Numbered from the stretch's first letter, positions 26,291 to 35,978 are shown. The stretch is DNA of 64,000 nucleotides from DATJPW01 sp035506215 (GCA_035506215.1 DATJPW010000071.1:1-64000); one strand, 5' to 3'. Made by a program: numbers and translations. Notes: generated by a model not told the origin, from the letters alone.

Positions 26291-28504
26291 TTACTGGGAT
26301 GAAGCCCTGTTTTCAGGTTCAATGGCGTTGCGGGCCCCATTCATCGGTTGCTTTTTGTTGCCGGCGCCTGACCGGGCCGAAGTGGGTTCGTGCCGGTGAG
26401 GGCACCATTCTACGGGCTGAGTTCCCTTAAAAAAGGGGTCCTGTACTACACGAGGACATATAGACGTGGCAAGCAAGCCCGAGTCAACGCAGATCTTTCT
26501 GAAGACCAGGCCTTCCGGCACTGCGATAGCTGAATCCGGGGCTTGCCCGGCGATTGGCAAGAGACGCGCAATAAGTTTCTGCATTTTGGAGTCGCTAAGT
26601 GGGTTGCCGGGAAGTCTGAGCACAAGCAGTGTGTCATTTTGATAGGCTACGCCCCATAATCCCTGGTCGTCCCGCGCCGTGAAAAAAGAAGGTTGCTGAA
26701 TGGTCTTAGACGGATTACCCTCTTTGGCCGACGTCTCCTCCACACTCTTCATCAGGTGATTTACCATGTAAATTGCCGTCGGACTTACCGAAATACGTCT
26801 CTTCTGTGACTGCTCATTAGCTGGTGACCAGCCTATCACGCGGATACCTGGGCCGATGGTGCCGGCATTCCCGAGAGTAGCCATATGAGCGTAAATTTGT
26901 GCCAAATCAACAGGCGCAAGGGCGTCCACTGCGAGGCTGCCCTGGGCCGTCTGGTGCGCACGCGCCCCGAATTCTCGTAATACCGGAATGACTTTCTCCA
27001 CTCCTAATGAGTTCACTAAATTCCGGAGAAGGAACCCTCGGTCGTGTCGATACGCCTCCCTGAAGGTCATCTGGCCGCCGGGTTTTGTGGAAATAAAAAG
27101 TGTAGACGTGAGCGTATATTTGGCCTGCGCCGGACCTTCCGGTACAAATGCCGGTACCATTATGAGCGGAAGTAAGCTATCCGCATTGCCGCCGACGCCG
27201 GACCACCTATTGTCACTACCTGGTGCTATGAATGCCATAATATTACCGGATTGCGGATTAGCCAGTATAAAGTGAGCTTGAGATCCGGCCTCTCCGAGCG
27301 GTTTCAAAAGTCGCTCCGCATCATTCTGCATAAGTGGGTCGAGGGAGGTAAGAACGTCTTGTCGCGGTTCCTTTGGCGCGGGTCCCGGCATTTGTTCAGG
27401 CAAACGGTCCTTCACAAGCTTCACGAAGGCCCCGGTCTTCATCTGGACCTGGCCGGGTTTTTTCATGACAACCGGCCGGTTGATTGCCTCATCATAGGTC
27501 TCCCTGGAGATCTTACCCGCCTTAAATAGTAGCCCGAGTACCATATTACGTCTGGCGAGTGTCCTCTCAGGGTGGAGGTACGGATTTATCACGCTGGGGG
27601 CCCTGATCATTGCGGCCATCAATGCGCATTCCGCGGCGTCCAGTTCCGTCACCGCTTTTCCGAAAAGATGTCTGGCAGCCTCGGGCACCCCTTTGATGGG
27701 GAATGTTCCCCACTGGCCGTAATAAACTCGGTTCAGATACGCCTCAAGTATTCTCTCTTTGCTGTAGAGGATGCCCGCAGTGAGTGCGAGGAAAACTTCA
27801 TTTATTTTGCGTCCCAGAGTTTTTTCGGGACTGAGCATCGTCATTCTGACCAGTTGTTGCGGTATGGTGCTGCCTCCCTGGACGTAACGCCATGCCTTCA
27901 AATTGGTCATCAGCGCTTGTTGAACCGAGACAAGATCAATGCCGCTGTGTAAGAAAAAGCGCGGATCTTCGGTAAGAACTATAGCATCCACCAGAAGTGA
28001 TGGGATTTGTTTTAGGGGCAGGGACCGACACAATTCGGGAAAATAGCCTGGTGGAGGGACTACCTGGACGAGTTCCGGTTCCAGGGCAATTCGATTCACT
28101 TCCTCGAGCGATCGCATGAGGCGAATTGATTTGATTTGGTCCCAGTCCAACGTAAGACTGATCGGACCACTGGCAATCTCCCCCAGTTTAAAAGGACAAT
28201 CCTTAAGAAATATAGTGATTCCTGAGCCTGAACGGCCCCATTCTCCCGGTTCGGGTACAGGCACGGGACTGGCAATGTAGCCCTGCCTGCTCAATCTCTC
28301 AAAAAGGCGAATACGATTGATATCGTCACCTACTTGAAGTGTGAACGGAGCAGCGTAGATGAAAATAGGCCAACGTTGGAGCTTTACCTCGAAGGTCCAC
28401 ACTATCGCTATGGTGAGAATCAGGAAATAGCTGCAGACCAATATCAGCAGTAATTGGAGGGCCTTCTTCAAGACCCACAAAATTCTTTTTGGCTTAAGAA
28501 TCAA
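26291..28504 (-). CDS. PBP1b-like peptidoglycan glycosyltransferase with a degenerate transpeptidase domain
   Basis: A 737-residue inner-membrane protein. One membrane segment lies at about residues 14-34. A UB2H-like domain follows (IFIYAAPFTLQVGDD, LSRQGYIAS). The GT51 glycosyltransferase is intact: TEDPRFFLHSGID with the catalytic Glu, GGSTIPQQLVRM, KTLGRKINE and KERILEAYLNRVYYG. The C-terminal half has the layout of a transpeptidase but lacks its motifs: SLLP where SxxK belongs, no SxN, and QQPSFF where KTG belongs. It should polymerise glycan strands but not cross-link them. It ends 27 bases before the LUD gene. Confidence 0.87.
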   Translation of the reverse strand: MILKPKRILWVLKKALQLLLILVCSYFLILTIAIVWTFEVKLQRWPIFIYAAPFTLQVGDDINRIRLFERLSRQGYIASPVPVPEPGEWGRSGSGITIFLKDCPFKLGEIASGPISLTLDWDQIKSIRLMRSLEEVNRIALEPELVQVVPPPGYFPELCRSLPLKQIPSLLVDAIVLTEDPRFFLHSGIDLVSVQQALMTNLKAWRYVQGGSTIPQQLVRMTMLSPEKTLGRKINEVFLALTAGILYSKERILEAYLNRVYYGQWGTFPIKGVPEAARHLFGKAVTELDAAECALMAAMIRAPSVINPYLHPERTLARRNMVLGLLFKAGKISRETYDEAINRPVVMKKPGQVQMKTGAFVKLVKDRLPEQMPGPAPKEPRQDVLTSLDPLMQNDAERLLKPLGEAGSQAHFILANPQSGNIMAFIAPGSDNRWSGVGGNADSLLPLIMVPAFVPEGPAQAKYTLTSTLFISTKPGGQMTFREAYRHDRGFLLRNLVNSLGVEKVIPVLREFGARAHQTAQGSLAVDALAPVDLAQIYAHMATLGNAGTIGPGIRVIGWSPANEQSQKRRISVSPTAIYMVNHLMKSVEETSAKEGNPSKTIQQPSFFTARDDQGLWGVAYQNDTLLVLRLPGNPLSDSKMQKLIARLLPIAGQAPDSAIAVPEGLVFRKICVDSGLLATSICPRVVQDPFFKGTQPVEWCPHRHEPTSARSGAGNKKQPMNGARNAIEPENRASSQ

Positions 28505-28777
28505 CTACCTACCTTGACCTCTTCGGTTGCCGTCGACGAACCGGAAACTTTGTTTGGGGTCGATTCACGGCAGTTGGTGCGTAAGTATATCAAATCCTAT
28601 GTGAGATCAAGAGATGGCTTCTCTTCCGGCACGAGTCAGCGAAAGCCGGTCAAACAAAAGCCGCCTTCGGATGGAAGATACAGACAGCTTTGTTTGGGGA
28701 AGCGATGTTCAATTCCTGGTCAGGAACAGCCTGAAAGCAGTCTCGCAAGTCAATTGTTTGAGCGCACGGCGGGGGTA

Positions 28778-29971
28778 CTAGTTTCGGCGCATGAGGGAGA
28801 CCACGGCCCGGTCCAGTCCATCCAAGGTCAATTCGAACATGGGAAAGACATGGCTGATCATTCCTATAGTCCTTGTCATCGGCCACAGACGCAATGGAGT
28901 CGGATTCAACCACACCGCATGCCTAAAAAACTCTGTGAGAAAATTCAATTGATCAATGCTCGGGCGGCCGCTCCGTTCGCTTATGTAGATCGATCCGTCG
29001 GTGGCCATGAGTTCGTAGGGGGCCATACTGGCATCGCCCACAATGACCAGTCTCGTTTCCGGGTCCCATGCGCCAAAATCGGAAATACGTTGAGGCTTAT
29101 ACCGCCTGGGTGGATCTTCCCAGACGAAATCGTAAATTGTGTTGTGGAAAAAATAAGTCTTCAGGTCCTTGAATTGCGAGCGCGCATAATTGAAAAGGGT
29201 CTGGACAAGGTCCACATACGGGTCCATCGACCATCCCCCATTGTCTATCATAAGAATTACCTTCAATCGATCGCGGAGACTCCTGTCGAAAACGATCTCG
29301 ATTTCACCGGCATTCTTGGTCGTGGCTCTTATCGTCTCCTCCACGTTCACGTTGTCCTTGGGCCCGACCGGGACCATCCTACGCAGCCGCTTCATTGCTT
29401 CACCAATCTGAGATTCCGTTAACGGCCCGTCAATCGAATAATCCCTATAACGCCTCTCCATGGCCACCTTTACCGCGGACTTGCTCATTGACCTGCCGCC
29501 GACCCTCATACCGCCGGGGTGAAACCCCGAATGGCCCACCGGGGAGGTCCCTCTCGTACCTATCCACCGATTCCCCCCATGATGGGCCTCGGTCTGTTCC
29601 TTGAGCCGATCCATGAAGTATTTCAGCAGCTCTTCCGGGGACAACTTCTGCAGTTGCTCCTCGGATATCCCCAAGGCTTGAGCCAAAGCCCCAGGGTCTC
29701 TCAGCCATTCCTGCAACAATTCCTGGGCCGCTGCATCCAGGTCAATGGCCGCAAAATCCGGCAGCTCCGCTCCATGAAAAAGATGGGCAAAGACACGGTC
29801 GTATATGTCGAAGTAGCGCTCGCTTTTTACCAGTATGGACCGAGCGGCCATATAGAAATCATCAAGGCCCGTGACGAGGCCCAATTTCAACGCTTTATGC
29901 AACCGCAGAAACGAGGTTGGCGATATTGGAACACCTGATTCTTTGAGTGTGTAAAAGAAATCAACGAACAT
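28778..29971 (-). CDS. VWA-domain protein, CoxE-like
   Basis: A 397-residue cytoplasmic protein. The N-terminal helical part (residues 1-150) precedes a linker rich in Gly and Arg. A VWA domain begins near residue 238, with the metal-site motif MIDNGGWSMD (DxGxS type with one inserted residue) and a later VIVGDASMAP. It is the partner of the MoxR ATPase starting upstream; such pairs insert or activate cofactor enzymes or complexes in other systems. The 24-base spacing indicates one operon. The 273 bases after its stop hold no gene. Confidence 0.85.
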   Translation of the reverse strand: MFVDFFYTLKESGVPISPTSFLRLHKALKLGLVTGLDDFYMAARSILVKSERYFDIYDRVFAHLFHGAELPDFAAIDLDAAAQELLQEWLRDPGALAQALGISEEQLQKLSPEELLKYFMDRLKEQTEAHHGGNRWIGTRGTSPVGHSGFHPGGMRVGGRSMSKSAVKVAMERRYRDYSIDGPLTESQIGEAMKRLRRMVPVGPKDNVNVEETIRATTKNAGEIEIVFDRSLRDRLKVILMIDNGGWSMDPYVDLVQTLFNYARSQFKDLKTYFFHNTIYDFVWEDPPRRYKPQRISDFGAWDPETRLVIVGDASMAPYELMATDGSIYISERSGRPSIDQLNFLTEFFRHAVWLNPTPLRLWPMTRTIGMISHVFPMFELTLDGLDRAVVSLMRRN

Positions 29972-29995
29972 AACGCAATCTCTGCATGGGCATGA

Positions 29996-30847
29996 TCAAG
30001 CGCGCAGACGACGGCTCTGCTGTACCGCTTGCTGATAATCGGGACTCTTCTTGAAAAGGACGCCGAGGTACGGGATTTTGCCCGCCACCAGATCTCTCGG
30101 CCGGAAATCCGGATCTCGCATGAGGGCCCTAGTCCAATTAATAAGCTCCCTTGTAGCCGGCTTCTTTTCTATTCCCTGAAATTCTCGCAGCTTATAGAAG
30201 GTTTTCACACACACGTCAAGGAGCTCTCTGTCCAAGTCAGGGTAATGCACACGCAGAATCTGTCTCATCATATCGGGCTCAGGGAAGGCGATATGATGAA
30301 AATTGCATCTGCCGAGAAACGGGTCAGAAAGGTCCTTTTTGGCATTGGACGTGATTATGATCACGGGTCGGTGGAGGGCGGTCATCGTTTTATCTATCTC
30401 GATGATATCGAACTGCATCTGATCCAACACGTCCAGCATGTCATCCTGAAAATCCGTATCCGCCTTATCGATCTCGTCTATCAGCAAGACTGTCTTGGTT
30501 TTAGCAACAAAGGCTTGGCCTATCTTACCCATGCGTATGTACTCTTCAATGTTGCTTACATCTCTTGTGGAGTCCCCGAATCGGCTGTCATTTAGTCGGG
30601 TCAAAGTGTCATACTGATATAAGCTCTCGATAAGCTTCATACTGGATTTAACGTTAAGAATGATAAGGGGCATCTGCAAATTCTCGGCAATAGCGTGTGC
30701 CAGCATAGTCTTGCCTGTCCCGGGCTCGCCTTTGAGCAGCAGCGGCATTTCCAGCTTGATCGAAACATTGACGATCTTGGCAAGTTCATCGTCGAGCACA
30801 TATTTTGACGCGCCCTCGAAAACTCTTGTGGTCGCTCCGTCACTCAT
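29996..30847 (-). CDS. MoxR-family AAA+ ATPase
   Basis: A 283-residue chaperone-type AAA+ ATPase. Walker A is GEPGTGKTM near residue 39, Walker B VLLIDEIDKAD, and sensor 1 IITSNAKKDL. It forms a pair with the VWA gene downstream and probably remodels a target with it. ATG 30847 is preceded by GAGGAG; an in-frame upstream ATG at 30910 is less likely. The region 30848-31296 upstream holds no gene I can support. Confidence 0.9.
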   Translation of the reverse strand: MSDGATTRVFEGASKYVLDDELAKIVNVSIKLEMPLLLKGEPGTGKTMLAHAIAENLQMPLIILNVKSSMKLIESLYQYDTLTRLNDSRFGDSTRDVSNIEEYIRMGKIGQAFVAKTKTVLLIDEIDKADTDFQDDMLDVLDQMQFDIIEIDKTMTALHRPVIIITSNAKKDLSDPFLGRCNFHHIAFPEPDMMRQILRVHYPDLDRELLDVCVKTFYKLREFQGIEKKPATRELINWTRALMRDPDFRPRDLVAGKIPYLGVLFKKSPDYQQAVQQSRRLRA

Positions 30848-31296
30848 AAAAGGTCGCTCCTCTTTCTTTCCTGATCTTCTCGTACTTATGAGGCTCTGCA
30901 AGATTTTCACACAAAGTCCTCTTGGCTAGATGGAATACCTTTAACCGCGTGTTCCCTCTGCGAAAATTCTCTTAACCCCATTTTTTAGCTGCCCTGAGCA
31001 GCGGAGTCAATCCCCTTCAGTACAAATCATTCGATAATGGTTTGGAGCAGGCCGCCCGAGGCCGATGAATGTCGATGCTGATTAAATCAACCGAAACAAG
31101 GAGTTACATCTCTTGACCTCATCTCGCGGGGGAAGCGGGATCGGTGACGCCGATACGAGGCAATGACGTGATATTGCAGCGTTCTGCCTGTTGAAGCATA
31201 TTTTTCCCTTGACAAGGGACTTGGCCCATAGCTATGGTTACCTAAATTCCATGCAGGGCTATCCCCGCCGAGCGTCAGGTTGGCATCAAAAAAGGG

Positions 31297-31325
31297 TTGA
31301 CAACGGGGATTTTTTCTGCAATAAA
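31297..31325 (+). promoter_or_regulatory. Promoter of the first Cys-rich secreted gene
   Basis: TTGACA (31297-31302) and AATAAA (31320-31325) are 17 bases apart. The -35 and the following bases (TTGACAAC) match the promoter of the paralogue at 32036. Confidence 0.5.
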
Positions 31326-31420
31326 GCATAAACGCATCCAGAGTAATATTTTTTTGGAGAGAATCCAAATCTGGCATTAAGCTTCCTTTGAATAAGGATT
31401 GATGAAAGGAGGATGAGGGT

Positions 31421-31888
31421 ATGGTCAAGAGAACATCTGTCGTTCTCGGAATATTGGCAATGACACTGGTCGCGGGTACGTCATTTGCGTTCTGGGGCCA
31501 GTGGGATGGTTGTTGCGGTCCATCTGAGTGCAAGCCTTTGTACTTACCCGTTGATTGCCCCACGATGCCGGCCAAAACCATAGTTAAGACTTGGGCGGTC
31601 AAAATCGAAGGCCCCTGTCCGGCCCCCGGCGTAGGCTGCGGCCCGGCCATGTGCAAAGAGAAGAGAGGATTCGATTTCTGCTCAATCGTTGCCGCTGTAG
31701 CAACCCCGTTCGATTTGCTGTTCGGCGGATGGGATGGTGTGTATGGCTGCGGCCTCGATGGCCTCTGGGGTGGCGGCGGTGACGGACCGTGCGGTCCCTG
31801 TTACGGTCCGGTTGCCTGTGCATTGGCAGGTATTCCGACGGTTATCGGCTCCCCCTTGTATGGTGGTGTCTTCGGCGCATGGTGGTAA
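31421..31888 (+). CDS. Secreted Cys/Gly-rich protein, paralogue A
   Basis: A 155-residue exported protein of unknown function. The signal peptide is residues 1-23 (ending TSFA). The mature chain has about 15 Cys in motifs such as GCCGPSEC, GVGCGPAMC and GPCGPCYG, with a hydrophobic stretch (SIVAAVATPFDLLF) in the middle. AAAGGAGG precedes the ATG. The stretch of 29 bases from 31402 into the first codons is identical to that of the paralogue at 32149, though the mature parts differ. It could be a disulfide-rich envelope or surface protein or a metal binder. Confidence 0.8.
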   Translation: MVKRTSVVLGILAMTLVAGTSFAFWGQWDGCCGPSECKPLYLPVDCPTMPAKTIVKTWAVKIEGPCPAPGVGCGPAMCKEKRGFDFCSIVAAVATPFDLLFGGWDGVYGCGLDGLWGGGGDGPCGPCYGPVACALAGIPTVIGSPLYGGVFGAWW

Positions 31889-31943
31889 GCCGCACCGAAG
31901 GACTGATACGCCCAGCCGAATCATGAATTCGTGACTACACAGA

Positions 31944-31973
31944 GGGACCGGGCAGAGTCAGTCCGGTCCCTTT
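31944..31973 (+). terminator. Rho-independent terminator
   Basis: GGGACCGG (31944-31951) pairs perfectly with CCGGTCCC (31963-31970) and is followed by TTTCT. It closes the paralogue A transcript. Confidence 0.75.
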
Positions 31974-32035
31974 CTGCTTCCAGGTCCGAAGGTGATACTC
32001 TGCGGCGTTTGGGGATAAGCGGAACCAAAAAGTGC

Positions 32036-32064
32036 TTGACAACCGGCTGTATTTCAGCTAAATA
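32036..32064 (+). promoter_or_regulatory. Promoter of the second Cys-rich secreted gene
   Basis: TTGACA (32036-32041) and TAAATA (32059-32064) are 17 bases apart, in the same position relative to the gene as the promoter of paralogue A. Confidence 0.6.
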
Positions 32065-32148
32065 CGAAAGTAACGTCCCTGTATAAGAGTATATTCGATT
32101 ATTTCCGGTTTGAAACTGGAAGGTCTTTAATGAAAGGAGGATGAGGGT

Positions 32149-32538
32149 ATGGTCAAGAAATCCACCGTAATTTTTACAATCCTTGCGATGCTGGCATTTG
32201 GCGCTTGCACATGTTGGGGATACACGGTCAGCCAGTGGCCGGTGCCTGGTATTCCGAATACCGTTTTCTGCCCTGGCCCCCCCTGCTTGGTGACCCCAGA
32301 GGATGCATGCCTTAAAGGCCCTGTCGCCCCCGCTTGTGAGTGCCCGCTAATCCCGGGAGCCATTCATGGTGCCCTGAGCCTTCCCTATAGAGCACTAGCT
32401 CTTGTGGCGGCGCCGCTTTTCGCAGGGCAGTTGGGTAGCGAGACCTGTTGCAAGGTGGATCTTGGGGAACCTGCATACGTAACAGCTGCTGTGCCGTGCA
32501 CCCCTGTTAACATCTATGTACCGCCCAGGGGCTGGTAA
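32149..32538 (+). CDS. Secreted Cys/Pro-rich protein, paralogue B
   Basis: A 129-residue exported protein of unknown function, sharing leader and signal-peptide start (MVKKSTVIFTILAM) with paralogue A at 31421. The mature part is rich in Pro and Cys (FCPGPPC, APACECPLIPG, ETCCKVD) and has a hydrophobic helix-like stretch (ALSLPYRALALVAAPLF). It has its own promoter and terminator, so the two genes are separate transcription units that may be controlled alike. Confidence 0.8.
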   Translation: MVKKSTVIFTILAMLAFGACTCWGYTVSQWPVPGIPNTVFCPGPPCLVTPEDACLKGPVAPACECPLIPGAIHGALSLPYRALALVAAPLFAGQLGSETCCKVDLGEPAYVTAAVPCTPVNIYVPPRGW

Positions 32539-32578
32539 CACGCGCCACGTAGCCGGATAAAATTGTCTACCAGAAAGG

Positions 32579-32608
32579 GGCCGGGAGGAAACTTCCCCGG
32601 CCTTTTCT
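32579..32608 (+). terminator. Rho-independent terminator
   Basis: GGCCGGG (32579-32585) pairs with CCCGGCC (32596-32602), followed by TTTTCTGCC and a further T-rich tract. It closes the paralogue B transcript. Confidence 0.75.
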
Positions 32609-32617
32609 GCCTTTTGT

Positions 32618-33060
32618 TTTGGATCACGATGCCTTCCCGAGAGTCCAGTTCTCTCCACGCCGGCGGTCGATCAAGGCCAATGGCGTTTATATGTTCTTTA
32701 TAATGTGGACAATCCTGGTATTGGGACCCACGGCGCCACAGTTCAGCGCGGGAATGTTCGCTATCATCGTGAAGAACAGCAGACCCCTCCATTTTCCTGG
32801 TACCGACTGCCGACTCCTGACTCCTAGATTCCAGCCCAGAACACTGCCAGAGAGGTTCAAGTTCATGAAGTTGACCTTATTCATTGTGATTGGCGTCGAT
32901 TGAAGCGCACCCGCACACACTCCGAATGAGGACAAAACTTTTCAGAACTGTCTGCTCTCGGTCCAATCTCAGTTCGTCTTCAGGGGGCGAACTTGAATGA
33001 GAGCAGTGTCTCTGCGGAGAGCGGCAATGTAGACGGTATTTAGAGATTGGAACGGAATAG
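32618..33060. other. Gene-free interval
   Basis: Short open frames exist on both strands, but none has a ribosome binding site, a recognisable domain or coding-like composition. No RNA gene or repeat was recognised. Confidence 0.5.
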
Positions 33061-34260
33061 TCAGGCCGATGTGGGATCTCGCGGACGCTCGACCACGGGG
33101 ACAGGCGCGCGAGATACCTGCATACCATTGGCGAACAGCCAGGCACAGATCCCCGCGGTGACAAACATCAGCACTCCTCCCAACATGAACATGAATGACA
33201 GACCTTGAATCTTTGCGATTAGACCCCACGCCACAACTGATGAATTAATTCCAACCCCAAAGGAACCGGTGAAAAGTGCGACGACTATGGCACGATTTTC
33301 AGCATTGGATCTGTCAACCATCTTGGCCATCATGGCAGGATAAGAGAGTCCCTGGACAACGCCGAAGAGAGCGCCCAGGAAGACCGACTGGATCAATGAA
33401 TCGATCTGTGAAGTAGAAATCAGTAGTAGGCCGAAGCCTACAAGGCAAAAAAAGATAAGTTTGCTTCGATCAATACGATCTGCAAGACTTCCCAGCATAA
33501 TTCGCACCAGGAGCAGACACACCCCGTAGCACACAAAAAATGTCCCAGCACGAAATCCGAGATTCTTTGCGTAGAGGGGAAAGAAGGTGTTCATCGCCGC
33601 GAACCCGGAGCCGAAAATTCCCGCCATAACCATCATAGAAAGATGACCGTCTTGTAACGCCGTAGGGAAAAAGCCCCTAATTCTCTCGTGACTACTCCTC
33701 CGGTTCGCCTCTTTTACGGTCAAAGCGGTAATAAAACCCAACAGGCCGAATCCGACAAGCAACAAGAAATAGGCCTCAGTACCCCAGGTCAGCAGCACCT
33801 TCTCTCCCAAAAATGGGCCAACGGCCACGGCCATTGATCCGGAGACGCCGAACAGACCAATGCCCTGAGCCCTTTCCTCCGGCCGAAGCAGGTCCACGAT
33901 GGCTGTGGCGCATCCGTTGAAGCATGCCGAAAAGGCCACCCCTTGTATGAGTCGGACGACAATCATGAGAGGAGAATAACTGTGAAACAGCAGGAATCCG
34001 GCATTCGTCAGCCCAATTACCAATATGCCGCCGATAATAAAGATCTTGCGACCATGCTTCTCAATCAGGGGGGCCAGCACGGGAAGAGAGCCTAACGAGG
34101 TGATCCCGATTGAGCCCATCACGAGACCCACGTCCACATTGTCGCCCCCTAGCCCTACGATGACTACCGGAAGAAAGCACCAGGTGGCTACAACGAGGAA
34201 GAGGAATAGATTTGTCGCAGCGATCAGCAAAAACTGCAGATTAAATACGATTGCAGACAT
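33061..34260 (-). CDS. MFS transporter
   Basis: A 399-residue membrane protein with twelve predicted hydrophobic segments. The loop 2-3 motif is GSLPVLAPLIEKHGRK, close to the MFS signature, and a repeat-like LADRIDRSK lies in the second half. Substrate unknown; the family includes drug and sugar exporters. ATG 34260 is preferred to the in-frame TTG at 34281; neither ribosome binding site is strong. The 339 bases before it (34261-34599) hold no supported gene. Confidence 0.88.
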   Translation of the reverse strand: MSAIVFNLQFLLIAATNLFLFLVVATWCFLPVVIVGLGGDNVDVGLVMGSIGITSLGSLPVLAPLIEKHGRKIFIIGGILVIGLTNAGFLLFHSYSPLMIVVRLIQGVAFSACFNGCATAIVDLLRPEERAQGIGLFGVSGSMAVAVGPFLGEKVLLTWGTEAYFLLLVGFGLLGFITALTVKEANRRSSHERIRGFFPTALQDGHLSMMVMAGIFGSGFAAMNTFFPLYAKNLGFRAGTFFVCYGVCLLLVRIMLGSLADRIDRSKLIFFCLVGFGLLLISTSQIDSLIQSVFLGALFGVVQGLSYPAMMAKMVDRSNAENRAIVVALFTGSFGVGINSSVVAWGLIAKIQGLSFMFMLGGVLMFVTAGICAWLFANGMQVSRAPVPVVERPRDPTSA

Positions 34261-34599
34261 TGTATAAAGATTTCTTGCCAAGGGTTACGGCTGGCCCAGC
34301 AAAAAATTGCTGATCAGCGCACGGCAAAGTTGGGAGCCGCTGCGTGAAACATAAATGAATCCCAAGGTCCGGTAACAGTTTTCCCGGCGCGTATGGAGGC
34401 CCCAACAAGGAAGCCCTCCAAAGGGTGGCCTTCCCATTTGCATTCTTGAGCCAACGGATTTCCAACATTTCTATACTTTGTATCGTGTTCTTGGCTTTTA
34501 GTTCCCTGCTAATTCTCCCGCGACCTTCTGTCCCCGGACATCTGGGCACGAAACCCGCAGTGAAAAATTTCCGGCCCGCTGCGCAACTCATTCCCCAGC

Positions 34600-34887
34600 T
34601 CATTCAGCATCTTTTCGATCTCTCCAAGGAATCCTCCTTGGCTGTCTCTTTCCGTAGTCTACGGCTGCAGGGGGCTCTTCTACAGGCAGAGCAGGCGGCC
34701 CGGTCACCGCGGGGCCCGATGACTGTGCACCTTGCTCTGAACGCGTGCCCCTGTCATCTATCACATCCTCTTCTTGAATCCTGGGTTCCCGAATGGCTTC
34801 TTTTCTTTGTGGAAGAGCGCTCGTGCATCCCAACAGCCAAACGGAAACCACGAGGAAGAGAACTATCCAGGCCAAATTTCGACCCAT
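34600..34887 (-). CDS. Small hypothetical lipoprotein
   Basis: A 95-residue lipoprotein: a hydrophobic segment from residue 5 ends at the lipobox VWLLGC near residue 21. The mature part is charged and Pro-rich (VTGPPALPVEEPP) and looks unstructured. Start at 34887 (MGRNLAW); an in-frame ATG at 34920 would lengthen it by 11. Confidence 0.6.
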   Translation of the reverse strand: MGRNLAWIVLFLVVSVWLLGCTSALPQRKEAIREPRIQEEDVIDDRGTRSEQGAQSSGPAVTGPPALPVEEPPAAVDYGKRQPRRIPWRDRKDAE

Positions 34888-35166
34888 GGGAACACCTCTC
34901 ACATCGGTCATATTATTCAAGCGCTACTTTGTTAGTCAACCTGCAAAGCACTGTACCCTATGTCCAAAACCTCCAATTATCGGATTGTAGGACAACTATC
35001 GTCCAAGGACAGACTTCTAAATTCCAAAAGTGTTGGAGTGCGGGAGAAGGATGCGGCGCTGCAATTAATAGGCTCATACACTCATCGGAAAGTGTTCAGT
35101 GGGGCACTGACTGCATCCTCACAGTTGAAAACAGCCGCGACCAGGTGACTCGGCGTCCTGCTGGAA

Positions 35167-35871
35167 TTAACGGGCACGAGTACTCCCTCGTTCGGAGGAG
35201 AAGACCTGAGTCGCATAGGCCAGGTTCCCGGAACACACAAAGACAGCCACACCCAGGTAACGAAATTTCGAATTAAGTACGTTCTTTCTGTGTTCCGGGC
35301 TTTTCATCCATCCTTTTACTATGAGGTCAGCCCATTTTTCGGGATCTTCTGTCATTGTGCCATACGCTATATTCTCCCCTCCTGACCGAACGCTCACGGT
35401 CTTCATCCTTTCTGAAAATTTCCTCCAACCTTCCGGGAAAAGGTCGGATTCATGTGCCAGGATACGATGAGCGCACATATTTTGAGTCTGGTTTCGGGCA
35501 AGAAAGGTTAAAGCCGCGCTGATATCCAGCGGTTGGAGACCTTCCCGCGCTCTCTGCTTGTTCGTTAGACGCACGATATTATCCTGCATGCGGCTGGTTT
35601 CTTTCTCTTTCGGGACCTCATTTTTCCGTGCAGCCTTGGTAGACGAACCAGTTCTTTGTTCCGCCGCAAAAACCGCGCACTCGCAGGAAATCGCGCAAAT
35701 CGCAAAGATGAGTGCAGTCCAAACAGCCCACCGACATGGCCCTCGGCGGTGGGTCAGGTGGCGCACAAACCCAGGGTTTTTCCTGAGACCCGGCTTGCTC
35801 TCCGGATTAGAATGGAATGCCCGATTATTACAGCTTTTTATCGGAATCGAGTAAGGGGATTGTAGAACCAT
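35167..35871 (-). CDS. Secreted CAP/SCP-domain protein
   Basis: A 234-residue protein. A signal-like hydrophobic stretch lies around residues 48-70 (WTALIFAICAIS), then a charged linker, and a CAP (SCP/PR-1) domain from about residue 95: LTNKQRAREGLQPL, AHESDLF, GENIAYGT, and MKSPEHRKNVLNSKFRYLGVAVF. The conserved His and Glu residues of the CAP cavity appear present. The long N-terminus before the signal is odd, so the start is uncertain; 35871 has GAGG six bases upstream. Role unknown. Confidence 0.8.
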   Translation of the reverse strand: MVLQSPYSIPIKSCNNRAFHSNPESKPGLRKNPGFVRHLTHRRGPCRWAVWTALIFAICAISCECAVFAAEQRTGSSTKAARKNEVPKEKETSRMQDNIVRLTNKQRAREGLQPLDISAALTFLARNQTQNMCAHRILAHESDLFPEGWRKFSERMKTVSVRSGGENIAYGTMTEDPEKWADLIVKGWMKSPEHRKNVLNSKFRYLGVAVFVCSGNLAYATQVFSSERGSTRAR

Positions 35872-35978
35872 GGTTTGCCTCGAGACAACAGTCCGGAAAT
35901 TTCCGTTTGCTATGTAACTCACTGAGTTCTATACTTGAAACGCCCTGAAGTTGATAGAGGAATGAGCGCTGACATTGC

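Noticed and set aside
28454..29422. A 322-residue open frame on the plus strand
   Set aside because: It lies mostly opposite the VWA gene, has no domain or ribosome binding site, and its composition is that of an antisense frame.
31087..31656. A 189-residue minus-strand open frame
   Set aside because: It runs antisense to the first Cys-rich secreted gene, which has promoter, ribosome binding site, signal peptide and terminator.
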